Origin: JAKOQB01 sp050258235
Lineage (GTDB): Bacteria > Pseudomonadota > Gammaproteobacteria > Burkholderiales > Burkholderiaceae_F
Direction of reading: 5' to 3'
DNA length: 64,000 bases
Assembly (NCBI GenBank): GCA_050258235.1
Contig: JBLMYK010000145.1
Span: forward strand, 1 to 64,000
Within the stretch, counting starts at the first letter, position 1. Each line of letters begins with the position of its first letter. Shown here in pieces: positions 19,031 through 28,191 of the stretch. The translations under genes and the position numbers were made by a program. Under the pieces are notes generated by a model. It ran no database searches. It had not been told where the DNA came from and was given only the letters and a program-made list of their open reading frames with translations.

Positions 19031-19765
19031 CTACTTTTTGCCGGTCGCGGGCAGCGCAGCCCCGGCTGACTCGGTGGGATGCAGCACGATTGCGTAACGA
19101 TCTGCGCCAAGCCCGGGCACCTCGAGGCGCACGACCTCCCGGACGCCGATTCCCGCAGGCAGCTCCAGCACTTCGCGCTGGTACGCCGGGCCCTTCATCG
19201 CAATCCACACGCCCCCCGGCAACAGCAGGTGCCGTGTCAGCAGGATGAACTCGCGCAGGCAGGCAAATGCGCGAGAAACGATCACGTCAAACGCGGATGC
19301 ACGCCACTTCTCGACCCGCGCATGGACCACGTCGACGTTCGCCAGCTGCAGTTCCAGGCGCGCCTGCGTTAGGAACGCGCATCTCTTTTGACTTGCGTCC
19401 AGCAGGCACACATGCGCGTCCGGTCTCGCGACGGCAAGCGGAATCCCGGGCAACCCGGCGCCGGAACCGACGTCGAGAACCCGCACGCCGGATCCGCGTG
19501 TGGCCCGCCTTACCAGCGGCACAACGGCGAGGGAGTCGAGCACGTGATGCGTTTCGACGTCCCCGACACCGCGAATCGCGGTCAGGTTATGGACCGCGCT
19601 CCATTTGAGCAGCAATCGCGCATAACTCGCGAGTTGCTGCGCCTGCACGTCCCCGAGTTCAACGCCCAAACGCGCGGCGAGCTCGCCGATCCGACTGGCG
19701 TCGAACTCAGGCGACTCGTTTTTGGCGCGGTCTTTCGGCTGACTCCTTATCGACCTTTTGGCCAC
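19031..19765 (-). CDS. rsmG: 16S rRNA (guanine-527-N7)-methyltransferase
   Basis: RsmG (GidB) methylates G527 of 16S rRNA. The 244-residue protein has the SAM-binding signature VLDVGSGAGLPGIPLAVARP and downstream VSRAFACLREFI, which holds the conserved Arg-Ala. The first start codon is a GTG at 19765, overlapping the end of mnmG by 59 bases. That makes the N-terminus about 35 residues longer than usual and Lys/Arg-rich, so the true start may be a little further in. Confidence 0.94.
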   Translation of the reverse strand: MAKRSIRSQPKDRAKNESPEFDASRIGELAARLGVELGDVQAQQLASYARLLLKWSAVHNLTAIRGVGDVETHHVLDSLAVVPLVRRATRGSGVRVLDVGSGAGLPGIPLAVARPDAHVCLLDASQKRCAFLTQARLELQLANVDVVHARVEKWRASAFDVIVSRAFACLREFILLTRHLLLPGGVWIAMKGPAYQREVLELPAGIGVREVVRLEVPGLGADRYAIVLHPTESAGAALPATGKK

Positions 19766-21659
19766 GGTTGAGTCGCTTCAGATGAACGAGCAGGAGCGAG
19801 ATGGCAGCTGGAGTCACGCCGGAAATGCGCGCCGCCTGTCCGATGGTTTCCGGCCGATGCGCCTTGAGCTTCTGCCGTACCTCGATCGAAAGACCGCGTA
19901 CGGCGTCATAGTCGAACGACTCGGGCAGGCGGGTCGTTTCATGCGAAAGCTGCCTCGCCACCTCGCTGTCCTGCCGAGCGATGTATCCGTCGTACTTAAC
20001 CGAGATCTCGACCTGTTCTGCGACATCGGGGGCAACCGGCGGTTGCGCGGCTCCGATGTTGTCGCCGTCCACGGTCAGGAGCGAGCAAAGGGCCGCATAC
20101 GAAACCCCTGGCCGCTTGAGAAGATTTGAAAGTGTGTGCTCACGCTCAAGCGGCGCCCCGAGGATCCGGGTTGCCTCTGCAGGGGCAATCAGGCGAGGAT
20201 TCACCCACGTCGATTTGAGCCGCTCCGCCTCGCGCGCAACCGCGTCCCGCTTGCGGCAGTAGATCCCCCAGCGCTCATCGTCGATGCAGCCCAGTTCGCG
20301 CCCGTGCGCCGTCAATCGCTGATCGGCGTTGTCCTCGCGCAGTGTCAACCTGTACTCAGCGCGAGAGGTGAACATCCGGTACGGCTCCGAGACCCCGCGC
20401 GCGATCAGATCGTCGACCAGGACACCGAGGTAGGCTTGATCACGCCGCGGCGTCCACGCTTCGCGACCTCTGACCTGAAGCGCGGCGTTGATGCCGGCCA
20501 GCAAGCCTTGCGCCGCGGCTTCTTCGTAGCCGGTCGTTCCGTTGATCTGGCCGGCGAAGAACAGCCCGCTTATCGCCTTCGTCTCCAGCGACGATCGCAG
20601 CCCACGTGGATCGAAGTAGTCGTACTCGATCGCATAACCCGGCCTGAGGATGTGCGCATTCCCCAGACCGCCGATCGAACGGACCATTTCGAACTGAACG
20701 TCAAACGGAAGGCTGGTCGAGATCCCGTTCGGGTAGAACTCGTTCGTGGTCAGCCCCTCGGGTTCGAGAAAGATCTGGTGCGATGCCTTGTGTGCAAAGC
20801 GATGGACCTTGTCCTCGATCGACGGGCAATAACGCGGCCCCACACCTTCGATAACGCCGGAATACAACGGCGACCGATCCAGATTGGCGCGGATCAGCGC
20901 GTGGGTCCTCTCGTTCGTATGCGTGATCCAGCATGGAAGCTGGGCCGGATGCTGCTCCGGGCGGCCGAGGAATGAGAAGACCGGCACCGGGTCGAGGTCT
21001 CCTGGCTGTTCTTGAAGCCGGGTGAAATCGATGGTACGGCCATCGATTCGCGGCGGAGTGCCGGTCTTCAGCCGCCCTTGAGGGAGCCCGAGCTCCTTGA
21101 GGCGGGCTGCCAGCGATATTGCCGGCGGATCGCCGGCCCGCCCTGCGGAGTAATGCTTCAAGCCGACGTGGATCAGGCCATTCAGGAATGTCCCGGTCGT
21201 CAACACGACCGCCTTGCCCCGAAACCGGATGCCGGACTGGGTTACAGCTCCCGTCACTCGAGTTCCATCGACCAGCAGGTCGTCGACGGCCTGCTGGAAG
21301 AGGCTCAGGTTCGCCTGGCCCTCCAGGCGCATTCGAATCGCGCGTCGATAGAGGACTCGGTCTGCCTGTGCGCGGGTCGCGCGCACGGCCGGCCCTTTGG
21401 AGGCGTTCAGGATGCGGAACTGGATCCCGGCTTCGTCCGTTGCCGCCGCCATGGCTCCGCCGAGCGCATCGATCTCCTTTACCAGATGCCCTTTGCCGAT
21501 GCCGCCAATCGACGGATTGCAGGACATCTGCCCGAGTGTCTCGATGCTGTGGGTAAGCAATAGCGTCCTCGCCCCCATGCGGGCGGCCGCGAGCGCGGCC
21601 TCGGTACCGGCATGGCCGCCTCCGACAACGATGACGTCAAATTCGGTTGGGTGGATCAC
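19707..21659 (-). CDS. mnmG: tRNA uridine-34 5-carboxymethylaminomethyl synthesis FAD protein
   Basis: MnmG (GidA) works with MnmE to modify U34 of certain tRNAs. The 650-residue protein begins with the FAD dinucleotide fold VVGGGHAGTEAALAAARMG, followed by SCNPSIGGIGKGHLVKEIDA, and has the C-terminal helical domain that binds MnmE. Length is typical for betaproteobacteria. It leads the mnmG-rsmG-parA-GNAT-parB run, about 100 bases downstream of an AsmA-like gene. Its partner gene mnmE lies 16 kb to the right in this window. Confidence 0.97.
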   Translation of the reverse strand: MIHPTEFDVIVVGGGHAGTEAALAAARMGARTLLLTHSIETLGQMSCNPSIGGIGKGHLVKEIDALGGAMAAATDEAGIQFRILNASKGPAVRATRAQADRVLYRRAIRMRLEGQANLSLFQQAVDDLLVDGTRVTGAVTQSGIRFRGKAVVLTTGTFLNGLIHVGLKHYSAGRAGDPPAISLAARLKELGLPQGRLKTGTPPRIDGRTIDFTRLQEQPGDLDPVPVFSFLGRPEQHPAQLPCWITHTNERTHALIRANLDRSPLYSGVIEGVGPRYCPSIEDKVHRFAHKASHQIFLEPEGLTTNEFYPNGISTSLPFDVQFEMVRSIGGLGNAHILRPGYAIEYDYFDPRGLRSSLETKAISGLFFAGQINGTTGYEEAAAQGLLAGINAALQVRGREAWTPRRDQAYLGVLVDDLIARGVSEPYRMFTSRAEYRLTLREDNADQRLTAHGRELGCIDDERWGIYCRKRDAVAREAERLKSTWVNPRLIAPAEATRILGAPLEREHTLSNLLKRPGVSYAALCSLLTVDGDNIGAAQPPVAPDVAEQVEISVKYDGYIARQDSEVARQLSHETTRLPESFDYDAVRGLSIEVRQKLKAHRPETIGQAARISGVTPAAISLLLVHLKRLNRGQKVDKESAERPRQKRVA

Positions 21660-21724
21660 TCAGTTGGCGCGCTCATCCTCAACGCGCAAATTATAGGAAG
21701 CGCCGTCGTTACCGCCTTGCCGGC

Positions 21725-21740
21725 TGTTTCACGTGAAACC
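21725..21740. other. parS-like centromere site 1
   Basis: TGTTTCACGTGAAACC matches 15 of 16 positions of the parS consensus TGTTTCACGTGAAACA, including the full GTTTCACGTGAAAC palindrome. It is in the intergenic gap upstream of mnmG, about 4.5 kb from parB. Confidence 0.92.
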
Positions 21741-21763
21741 TCCCCGGCCGGGCGGGCACGGAC

Positions 21764-23182
21764 TCAGTTGTCGAAGACCGGGTCGAAGAGGGTTCCCGAG
21801 ACCCGGACATCTGACGGTGTGCGCTGCCCCGGCGACGAGACTTCGGCGCGCAACACCCCGCCCAAATTGAAGTTGGGGTCGATGCCGAGCGCGCCCCGCA
21901 CTCGAAGCGCACCGGCGCTGGCATTGACGTCGTGGACGCGCACGGTTCCACGTGAAACAGTGAAGGTGGCCTCGATGTCGTTGAAGCGAGTTGCGCCGCC
22001 GCTTGCGCTTCCCGGCGATTCTCGGATAGCGCTCGCCCCCAGGTTGATGCCGTTCAGTGCCGCAAGCCGCACCTGCGCTCGCCCCGTCGCCGACATCCGG
22101 TCGAGCGCCTCGACAAGCGTCGTGCCGCGACCGGACAGGACGGCGCTTGATTCCATGACGCCCTGCAGCGCGGGGGCCGACGCGCCGCCCGGCGCCAGCT
22201 TGGCCCGCTTCTGCGCCTCCCGCTCGATAGCCGACAGGTCAATGTTCGACGCCTGCAGGGCTCCCCGAACTGTCCAGTCGCCCGCCCTGACGGCGACCAG
22301 ACTCCCGGTAACGACACCCAGAAAGCCGCTGACGGAGAAGTTATCGACCCGCAACCGCTCCGGCGCGAAAGCTCCGTCCGCGGACGCCTCGCCCCACTCC
22401 ACCGCAGGGCCAAATGGCGCGCGCCACCCAACGGCACGAAAGCGGAAGCTCGCCGTATTCGAGTCTGAAACCCGGATCCCGATCTCGGATCGCCCTGTCG
22501 ATTCGAGTTCCTGGATCGTGAACTCCCTGAAAGGCTCGCCATTCGCCCGCCTTGCCGAGATTTCGTAGCGTGCGGGCAGGATCCCGGCGTCTCGGAACCG
22601 AACACTCTCAAAACGGATCGTGCTGATCGCCGCCGGCACTACCGAAGACAACATGGGCCCAGCCTGCAGCAGCGCAAATGCCTGGTCAGGCGTGAGTTCC
22701 AGCGGTCCCACTGATGCCTCGCCCCAGTCCCAGCCCGCGTTCTGGACAAACTTGGCGAGGCTCCCCCAGCTGAATCGGAGCGACACGCTGTCGATCCTGA
22801 ACCGATCGGCTACGTCGATCCCCTCGATCACGAGGCGAGGAGTCGGCGCCAGGCGCACGCCCGCATCTGCGACCGTGACCCGTCGCCCCATTGCCTGGCT
22901 CAATCGCGATGCGATCCCCTCCGCCGACGACGCCGACAAGAGCGGCAGAAGCGCCCGGGCCGCACCGAGGCCGGCAATTCCGACCGCAACTGCGGCAACC
23001 ACTCCTAGCAGCCAGCGCGTGACCGACCTAACGCTCGTCCGCCGGCTGCGCGGCGAGTCGGCCTCGGATTCCGCGCGGGCGCGCACCTCCTGTGCATCGA
23101 GCCGGTCCGGCACATTCACCGACGTGATCGCGAAGTCAGTGATGACCGAGGCTTCAGGAATGACGTTGCGTTGGTTCTGCAT
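21764..23182 (-). CDS. AsmA-like inner-membrane protein
   Basis: The 472-residue protein has a hydrophilic N-terminus, one membrane helix at about residues 52-79 (WLLGVVAAVAVGIAGLGAA and on), and a long beta-rich periplasmic part. Segments such as VTVADAGVRLAPTPRLVIEG and later LSGRGTTLVEALDRMSATGR, then a final GALGIDPNFNLGGVL, are reminiscent of AsmA/YhdP proteins involved in outer-membrane lipid transport. The similarity is of style and topology rather than a decisive motif. The ATG at 23182 is preferred over 23251. A parS-like site lies inside the gene. Confidence 0.62.
   Translation of the reverse strand: MQNQRNVIPEASVITDFAITSVNVPDRLDAQEVRARAESEADSPRSRRTSVRSVTRWLLGVVAAVAVGIAGLGAARALLPLLSASSAEGIASRLSQAMGRRVTVADAGVRLAPTPRLVIEGIDVADRFRIDSVSLRFSWGSLAKFVQNAGWDWGEASVGPLELTPDQAFALLQAGPMLSSVVPAAISTIRFESVRFRDAGILPARYEISARRANGEPFREFTIQELESTGRSEIGIRVSDSNTASFRFRAVGWRAPFGPAVEWGEASADGAFAPERLRVDNFSVSGFLGVVTGSLVAVRAGDWTVRGALQASNIDLSAIEREAQKRAKLAPGGASAPALQGVMESSAVLSGRGTTLVEALDRMSATGRAQVRLAALNGINLGASAIRESPGSASGGATRFNDIEATFTVSRGTVRVHDVNASAGALRVRGALGIDPNFNLGGVLRAEVSSPGQRTPSDVRVSGTLFDPVFDN
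21944..21959. other. parS-like site 2, inside the AsmA-like gene
   Basis: GGTTCCACGTGAAACA matches 14 of 16 parS positions, keeping the CACGTGAAACA half intact. It lies 219 bases from site 1 and inside coding sequence, which is common for parS. Confidence 0.8.
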
Positions 23183-23385
23183 CGGCTCGGCACCGGAGTG
23201 CGCGCGGGATTTGAGTGTGCGCTTACATGCGCGAAAACGTTCGCGCGTCAATGCCCTAGTGCAACCAACGGATTGTATCGGGCGAGGCGGCGCCCGGACG
23301 CGGCACGGGTCGGGTCAAACCCGCCGAGCCTCCGAAAGGCCAGACCGGCCCGAGGGACGCACAGCGGGGGCAAGGACGAACGCCG

Positions 23386-25221
23386 TCAGGCCGACAGCAT
23401 CGCCTCGAATCGCTCCCGCGCTGTCTGCAGTTCCATCGGAACGTTCGTGCCAAGTTTTGCGAACAGCTCGCGATGCGACTCGATCTCGCGCTTCCAGTCG
23501 GCGACGTCGATGCGCGTGATCTGATCGAACTGTGGGCGCGAGAACCGCAACCCGTCCCAGCGGAGATCGTCGTAAGTTGGTGAAATTCCGAGCAGGTGCT
23601 CGGAGCCGCGCGCGCCTCCCTCGACCCGCCTGACGACCCACTCGAGGACTCGCATGTTCTCGGAAAAACCCGCCCAGATGAACCGTCCGCCGCTGTCAGT
23701 GCGGAACCAGTTGACGCAGAAGATCTTCGGCAGTTTTGCGCCCGCCCGCTGCAGAGCCGCCCCAAGATCAAGCCAGTGCTTGAAGTAATCCGCCATGTGA
23801 TACCCGCAGAACGGCAGCATCGCGAACGGGTCCCTTCGCAACACACCTTGCGCTCCCGCCTGCGCCGCGGTCGTCTCGGATCCCATCGTGGCCGCCATGT
23901 AGACACCCTCGGTCCAGGTCCTGGCCTCCGTGACCAGGGGCACGGTCGTCGACCGCCGGCCACCGAAGACGAAGGCGTCGATGGGAACGCCGTTCGGGTC
24001 CTCCCAATCGACGTCGATCGAGGGGCATTGGCTGGCCGCGACGGTGAAGCGCGCGTTGGGGTGCGCAGCCTTGCGACCGCAGTCAGGGGTCCAGTCCTTG
24101 CCCTGCCAGTCCAGCGCGTGCACGGGCGCCGGCCCCATGCCTTCCCACCAGACGTCACCGTCGTCCGTCAATGCGACATTGGTGAAAATGACGTTTTCGT
24201 GCAGCATCGCCATCGCATTCGGGTTGGTCTTCTGGCCCGTACCTGGCGCAACACCGAAACAGCCGTATTCAGGGTTGATCGCGTAGAGGCGGCCATCGTC
24301 ATGCGGCTTGATCCACGCGATGTCCTCGCCGATCGTCGTGACCTTCCAGTCCGCCATTTCCTTGGGCGGGATCAGCATCGCGAAATTCGTCTTGCCGCAG
24401 GCCGACGGGAACGCGGCAGCAATGTGGTACTTGCGGCCTTCGGGGGACGTCACTGCCAGGATCAGCATGTGCTCCGCCAGCCACCCCTCGTCGCGCCCCA
24501 TCGCCGACGCGATTCGCAGCGCCAGGCACTTCTTCCCCAGCAACGCGTTGCCGCCATACCCGGACCCGTAGCTCCAGATTTCGCGCGTCTCCGGAAAGTG
24601 GACGATGTATTTCGTCGGATTGCACGGCCAGGGGACGTCCTTTTCGCCATCTGCAAGCGGCTTGCCAACCGAATGCACGCAAGGCACGAACGTTCCACCC
24701 TCGCCCAGAACGTCGTAGACGGCGCGGCCTACCCGTGTCATCAGCCGCATGTTGACGACGACGTAGGGACTGTCCGTGAGTTCGACGCCGATCTGGGCGA
24801 TGTGCGACCCAAGCGGACCCATCGAGAACGGGATCACGTACATCGTTCGGCCACGCATGCAGCCGGCAAAGATCTCGCCAAGCGTCGTGCGCATCTGCCC
24901 TGGCGCCATCCAGTTGTTCGTCGGGCCGGCGTCGGACTCCCTCTCGCTGCAGATGAAAGTCCGATCCTCCACGCGCGCAACGTCGGATGGGTCGGACCAA
25001 GCCAGGTAGGAGTTGGGCCGCTTGTACGGGTTGAGCCGGCGAATTGTTCCGCTCTGGACCAGTTCATCGCACAACCGGTCTGCCTCCGCCTGAGAGCCGT
25101 CGCACCAGACGATGCGGTCCGGACAAGTCAGGCGCGCGATTTCGGCCACCCAATCGACCAACTTCTTGTGCCGGACATGAGGCGGCGCCTCGACACGTTG
25201 CCCGGAAGGAATGGCGCTCAT
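23386..25221 (-). CDS. pckG: Phosphoenolpyruvate carboxykinase (GTP)
   Basis: This enzyme converts oxaloacetate and GTP to phosphoenolpyruvate, CO2 and GDP, for gluconeogenesis from organic acids. The protein has the P-loop AFPSACGKTNFAMLIPP, the YGGNALLGKKCLALRIAS segment and FVFGGRRSTTVPLV, all diagnostic of the GTP-dependent class rather than the ATP-dependent one. The ATG at 25221 has a GGGAG Shine-Dalgarno and gives 611 residues, the family length; a frame to 25326 would add 35 atypical residues. It would suit growth on aromatic acids such as those handled by the box genes. Confidence 0.96.
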   Translation of the reverse strand: MSAIPSGQRVEAPPHVRHKKLVDWVAEIARLTCPDRIVWCDGSQAEADRLCDELVQSGTIRRLNPYKRPNSYLAWSDPSDVARVEDRTFICSERESDAGPTNNWMAPGQMRTTLGEIFAGCMRGRTMYVIPFSMGPLGSHIAQIGVELTDSPYVVVNMRLMTRVGRAVYDVLGEGGTFVPCVHSVGKPLADGEKDVPWPCNPTKYIVHFPETREIWSYGSGYGGNALLGKKCLALRIASAMGRDEGWLAEHMLILAVTSPEGRKYHIAAAFPSACGKTNFAMLIPPKEMADWKVTTIGEDIAWIKPHDDGRLYAINPEYGCFGVAPGTGQKTNPNAMAMLHENVIFTNVALTDDGDVWWEGMGPAPVHALDWQGKDWTPDCGRKAAHPNARFTVAASQCPSIDVDWEDPNGVPIDAFVFGGRRSTTVPLVTEARTWTEGVYMAATMGSETTAAQAGAQGVLRRDPFAMLPFCGYHMADYFKHWLDLGAALQRAGAKLPKIFCVNWFRTDSGGRFIWAGFSENMRVLEWVVRRVEGGARGSEHLLGISPTYDDLRWDGLRFSRPQFDQITRIDVADWKREIESHRELFAKLGTNVPMELQTARERFEAMLSA

Positions 25222-25461
25222 GAACAATGCTCCCGCTGCTCGTTGATCTGACCCGCTGTGATTCCGCCCTGCCGCGCTTCCACATGGTCGGCGCTTCCTC
25301 AAGACTTCGCAGGCGAAAGGGCGCAAAGTTTACTCTGGGCGTTCCCAAAACGACTCCGGCGCACCCGATGGCGGTAGGCAAATCGCGCCTCGGCGGCAGA
25401 TAGCGACATTTCGCCGCTTTTAGGTATCGTTCCCGCCTCGCACCCGCCGTGGGAGGCACCG

Positions 25462-26460
25462 ATGCGTGTTGCAATCCTCGACGACTATCAGGACGTCGTC
25501 CGGCATCTTGGCGCGTACCGCGCACTCGAGGGCCTCGACGTCCGCGTCTTCAATCAGACCGCCAAAGGCTTGGGTCAGTTGTCCGCGCGCCTGCGGGACT
25601 TCGACGCCATCGTCTTGATTCGCGAACGCACACGAATCACGGATCTTCTGCTCGCGCGACTTCCCAAGCTCAGGCTGATCAGCCAGACCGGCAAGGTCGG
25701 ATCGCATATCGATCTTGACGCATGCTCACGGCGCGGCATCGCGGTGACCGAATCACAAGGTTATGCGGCCGCAACCGCGGAATTCACCTGGCTGCTGATC
25801 CTCGCGGCGCTGCGGCGCCTGCCGGCCTACATGGCCAACTTCTATGCGGGTCAATGGCAGCGGAGCTTCCCGCAGCAGCCGGACTGGCCGCTGGCCGGAC
25901 TCGGCGAATCAGTCGCCGGCAAGACTCTGGGAATCTGGGGCTATGGTCGCATCGGACGCATCGTCGCAGCGTACGGTCGGGCATTCGACATGCAGGTTCA
26001 GGTGCATGGCCGAGCGGGCTCTCTCCAGCAGGCCGCGGCAGACGGGTATAGAGCAGTCGCGGACCGAGGCGAATTCTTTGCGGCCTGCGACATTGTCACG
26101 CTGCACCTGCGTCTGCTCGAGGCGACGCGGGGCTGTGTAACGCGCGCCGACCTGGGACGCATGAAACCCACCTCGTTGATCGTGAACACCAGCCGTGCGG
26201 AGCTGATCGAACCGGGCGCACTTGCCTCCGCCCTTGCAGCGGGGCGGCCGGGGCTGGCCGCGGTCGACGTCTACGAGCAGGAACCCGCGTCTGTCGACGA
26301 GCCCTTGCTGCGCGAGTGGCGCGCGCTGTGCACGCCCCATCTTGGATTCACCGAGCGGCAATCGTATGAGCGGCTGTTCTCGGGCGCGCTGGCCAGCGTC
26401 GCTGCGTTCGCGCGCGGCGACCCGATCAACGCGGTGAACCAGATCGCGCCCAGAAACTGA
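25462..26460 (+). CDS. D-2-hydroxyacid dehydrogenase family protein
   Basis: The 332-residue NAD(P)-dependent dehydrogenase belongs to the D-isomer group (phosphoglycerate dehydrogenase-like). The Rossmann motif is GIWGYGRIGRIVAAYGRAF near residue 155. The expected catalytic set is present: Arg in the HLRLLEATRG region, Glu in DVYEQEP, and His in CTPHLGF. The substrate cannot be told; serine-pathway enzymes usually carry extra ACT domains, absent here. It is alone on the + strand between pckG (divergent) and the cold-shock gene (convergent) and ends at a shared terminator. Confidence 0.88.
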   Translation: MRVAILDDYQDVVRHLGAYRALEGLDVRVFNQTAKGLGQLSARLRDFDAIVLIRERTRITDLLLARLPKLRLISQTGKVGSHIDLDACSRRGIAVTESQGYAAATAEFTWLLILAALRRLPAYMANFYAGQWQRSFPQQPDWPLAGLGESVAGKTLGIWGYGRIGRIVAAYGRAFDMQVQVHGRAGSLQQAAADGYRAVADRGEFFAACDIVTLHLRLLEATRGCVTRADLGRMKPTSLIVNTSRAELIEPGALASALAAGRPGLAAVDVYEQEPASVDEPLLREWRALCTPHLGFTERQSYERLFSGALASVAAFARGDPINAVNQIAPRN

Positions 26461-26489
26461 AACGGCCGACCCGCGGGGACCGGCCGTTT
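26460..26489. terminator. Bidirectional terminator between convergent genes
   Basis: A perfect 9-bp stem (AAACGGCCG at 26460-26468, CGGCCGTTT at 26481-26489) with A and T ends on both sides can serve the dehydrogenase gene on the + strand and the cold-shock gene on the - strand. It begins on the last base of the dehydrogenase stop codon. Confidence 0.82.
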
Positions 26490-26508
26490 CAGAAGAACCG
26501 GAACGCTT

Positions 26509-26715
26509 TCAGCCGATCGGCACGATCTCGACCGCCTGCGGCCCCTTCTGCCCCTGCTGGACCTGGTACTCGACGCGCTGGTTCTCCTTGAGCGTGCGAA
26601 AGCCCTTGGACTTGATCCCGCTGTAGTGCGCGAACAGATCCGCCCCGCCATCATCCGGCTTGATGAACCCGAAACCCTTCGTCTCGTTGAACCACTTTAC
26701 CGTGCCTGTCGGCAT
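26509..26715 (-). CDS. Cold-shock domain protein, CspA family
   Basis: The 68-residue single-domain protein is an RNA/DNA chaperone. It carries the RNP1 motif KGFGFIKPDDGG and an RNP2-like DLFAHYSGI, where Tyr replaces the more usual Phe. The ATG at 26715 gives the standard length; the frame to 26760 would add 15 residues that do not fit. About 245 bases of untranslated sequence precede it, in keeping with the long leaders of regulated csp genes, but cold induction cannot be judged. Confidence 0.95.
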   Translation of the reverse strand: MPTGTVKWFNETKGFGFIKPDDGGADLFAHYSGIKSKGFRTLKENQRVEYQVQQGQKGPQAVEIVPIG

Positions 26716-26975
26716 AGAACTCTCACTTGGATGAACACGGGAAGCGCCCGCGGCGCGCAAGCGATTGGTGCGTAATAACTGGGGAGTACTGCGACAGGAA
26801 CTTCAATGGAGACAAGGCGCCCGAAGCGCGAATGAGCTTTAGATGCCTTGAGACTGAGCGAGCACTTGGAGCCAGATAACACAGCGCAGAAATCGACTGC
26901 GGCGTCAAAACTACCCCAATCGGCGCAACCGCGCTAGTGGGGGCAGCACATCATCCGCGATGCCGCCGGCCGCCG

Positions 26976-27962
26976 CTAATGCGGAAGCTGGCTCCAGAGA
27001 GCAAGCAACGCGGCTTCGCGCGCCTCGGCCAGGCCGCCAGCGGGGCCTCCGTCCGCGCGCGAAGAGCACCAGCGCCACGTGTCTCGAACCGTATCTTCGA
27101 GCGACCGGTGGCACAAGCCAGCTGACCAGCCCCGCTCGCCGCTGATCTGCGCAAACCCTGCGGCCTCCTCTCCCGCCCAAAGCGGCAGGTCCGTCCACGG
27201 CTGAACCGCGTGCTGCCGCAGGAACTCGCGGGCGACCCATACTGGGCGGACGCTGGTGCCCAAGGCATGCGCACAACGCGAGATGAAACCCGACAGCGTC
27301 AATGGCTGCCGCGGCCCGACGGCGTTGAACGTTCCGCTGATTTCGCACTGCAGCAGATCGATCATCCAGCTCGCCAGATCATGCGCGTCGATGAACTGAA
27401 CCGGATAGTCGGGCACACCGGGCAACAGCACCGCGCCACCACGCGCGCATCGCCGCACCCAGTACGAGAACCGGTTGGTGGGATCGTGCGGGCCGACGAT
27501 GAGCCCGGGTCGAACCACGAGCGACCGTTCGGCAAAGACGTCGCAGACAACCCGCTCGCATGCCGCCTTCAGCGCTCCATAGCTGGCCACGACGTCCTCG
27601 CTCGTGGGAGCGCTCAACTCAGCGAGCGGCGCATCCTCCGCGACGCCCGCGCGGGAGGGGTCGCGATAGACGCTGATGCTCGAGACGAAAAGGTAGCGCT
27701 TCGTCCGGTGCGACAGCGCGTCGACCGACTGCTGCACGACGCGCGGAACGTAGCCGCAGGTGTCGACGACTGCGTCCCAGGTCCGGTCCGCAAGGCTTTT
27801 CAGATCGCCGTCCCGATTGCCGTGCAGCTGCTCGACTTCCGGATACAGGTCGGGCGCGCTCAGTCCGCGATTGAAAAGCGTGACCTGGTGACCCGCAGCG
27901 AGCGCGGCCGCGACCAAATGTCGCCCCAGAAAGCGCGTGCCCCCAATGATCAAGATTCTCAT
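26976..27962 (-). CDS. NAD-dependent epimerase/dehydratase (extended SDR)
   Basis: The 328-residue protein begins MRILIIGGTRFLGRHLVAAA, the GxxGxxG dinucleotide motif in the GGTRFLG form. It has the active-site YxxxK as YGALK (about residue 145), and VVRPGLIVGPHDPTNRF, which is typical of extended SDR enzymes acting on nucleotide sugars or related compounds. The GGTRFLG subgroup includes many proteins of unknown substrate. The gene lies about 230 bases downstream of a lipoprotein hydrolase gene in the same direction. The ATG at 27962 is preferred to 27977. Confidence 0.85.
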   Translation of the reverse strand: MRILIIGGTRFLGRHLVAAALAAGHQVTLFNRGLSAPDLYPEVEQLHGNRDGDLKSLADRTWDAVVDTCGYVPRVVQQSVDALSHRTKRYLFVSSISVYRDPSRAGVAEDAPLAELSAPTSEDVVASYGALKAACERVVCDVFAERSLVVRPGLIVGPHDPTNRFSYWVRRCARGGAVLLPGVPDYPVQFIDAHDLASWMIDLLQCEISGTFNAVGPRQPLTLSGFISRCAHALGTSVRPVWVAREFLRQHAVQPWTDLPLWAGEEAAGFAQISGERGWSAGLCHRSLEDTVRDTWRWCSSRADGGPAGGLAEAREAALLALWSQLPH

Positions 27963-28191
27963 CGGTCCGACATGCATCCGCTAACGTCGCGATACGGTCC
28001 GCCAAGCGTCAGCATGGCGCCGCTCCGCTGTCTCCAACGACATGCCAGACAACTGGCGCGGGCACCCGGCGCGCTGCGCCTGTGCCGCCATCTTGCTCGC
28101 TGCGCGACAGGCATCGCAGAGAAGCCCCCTAACGGCGACCTCGTTCGACGCGCCGGCGGGCGGCCGGGCGGACAGCGCGCCTGGCTTCGGT

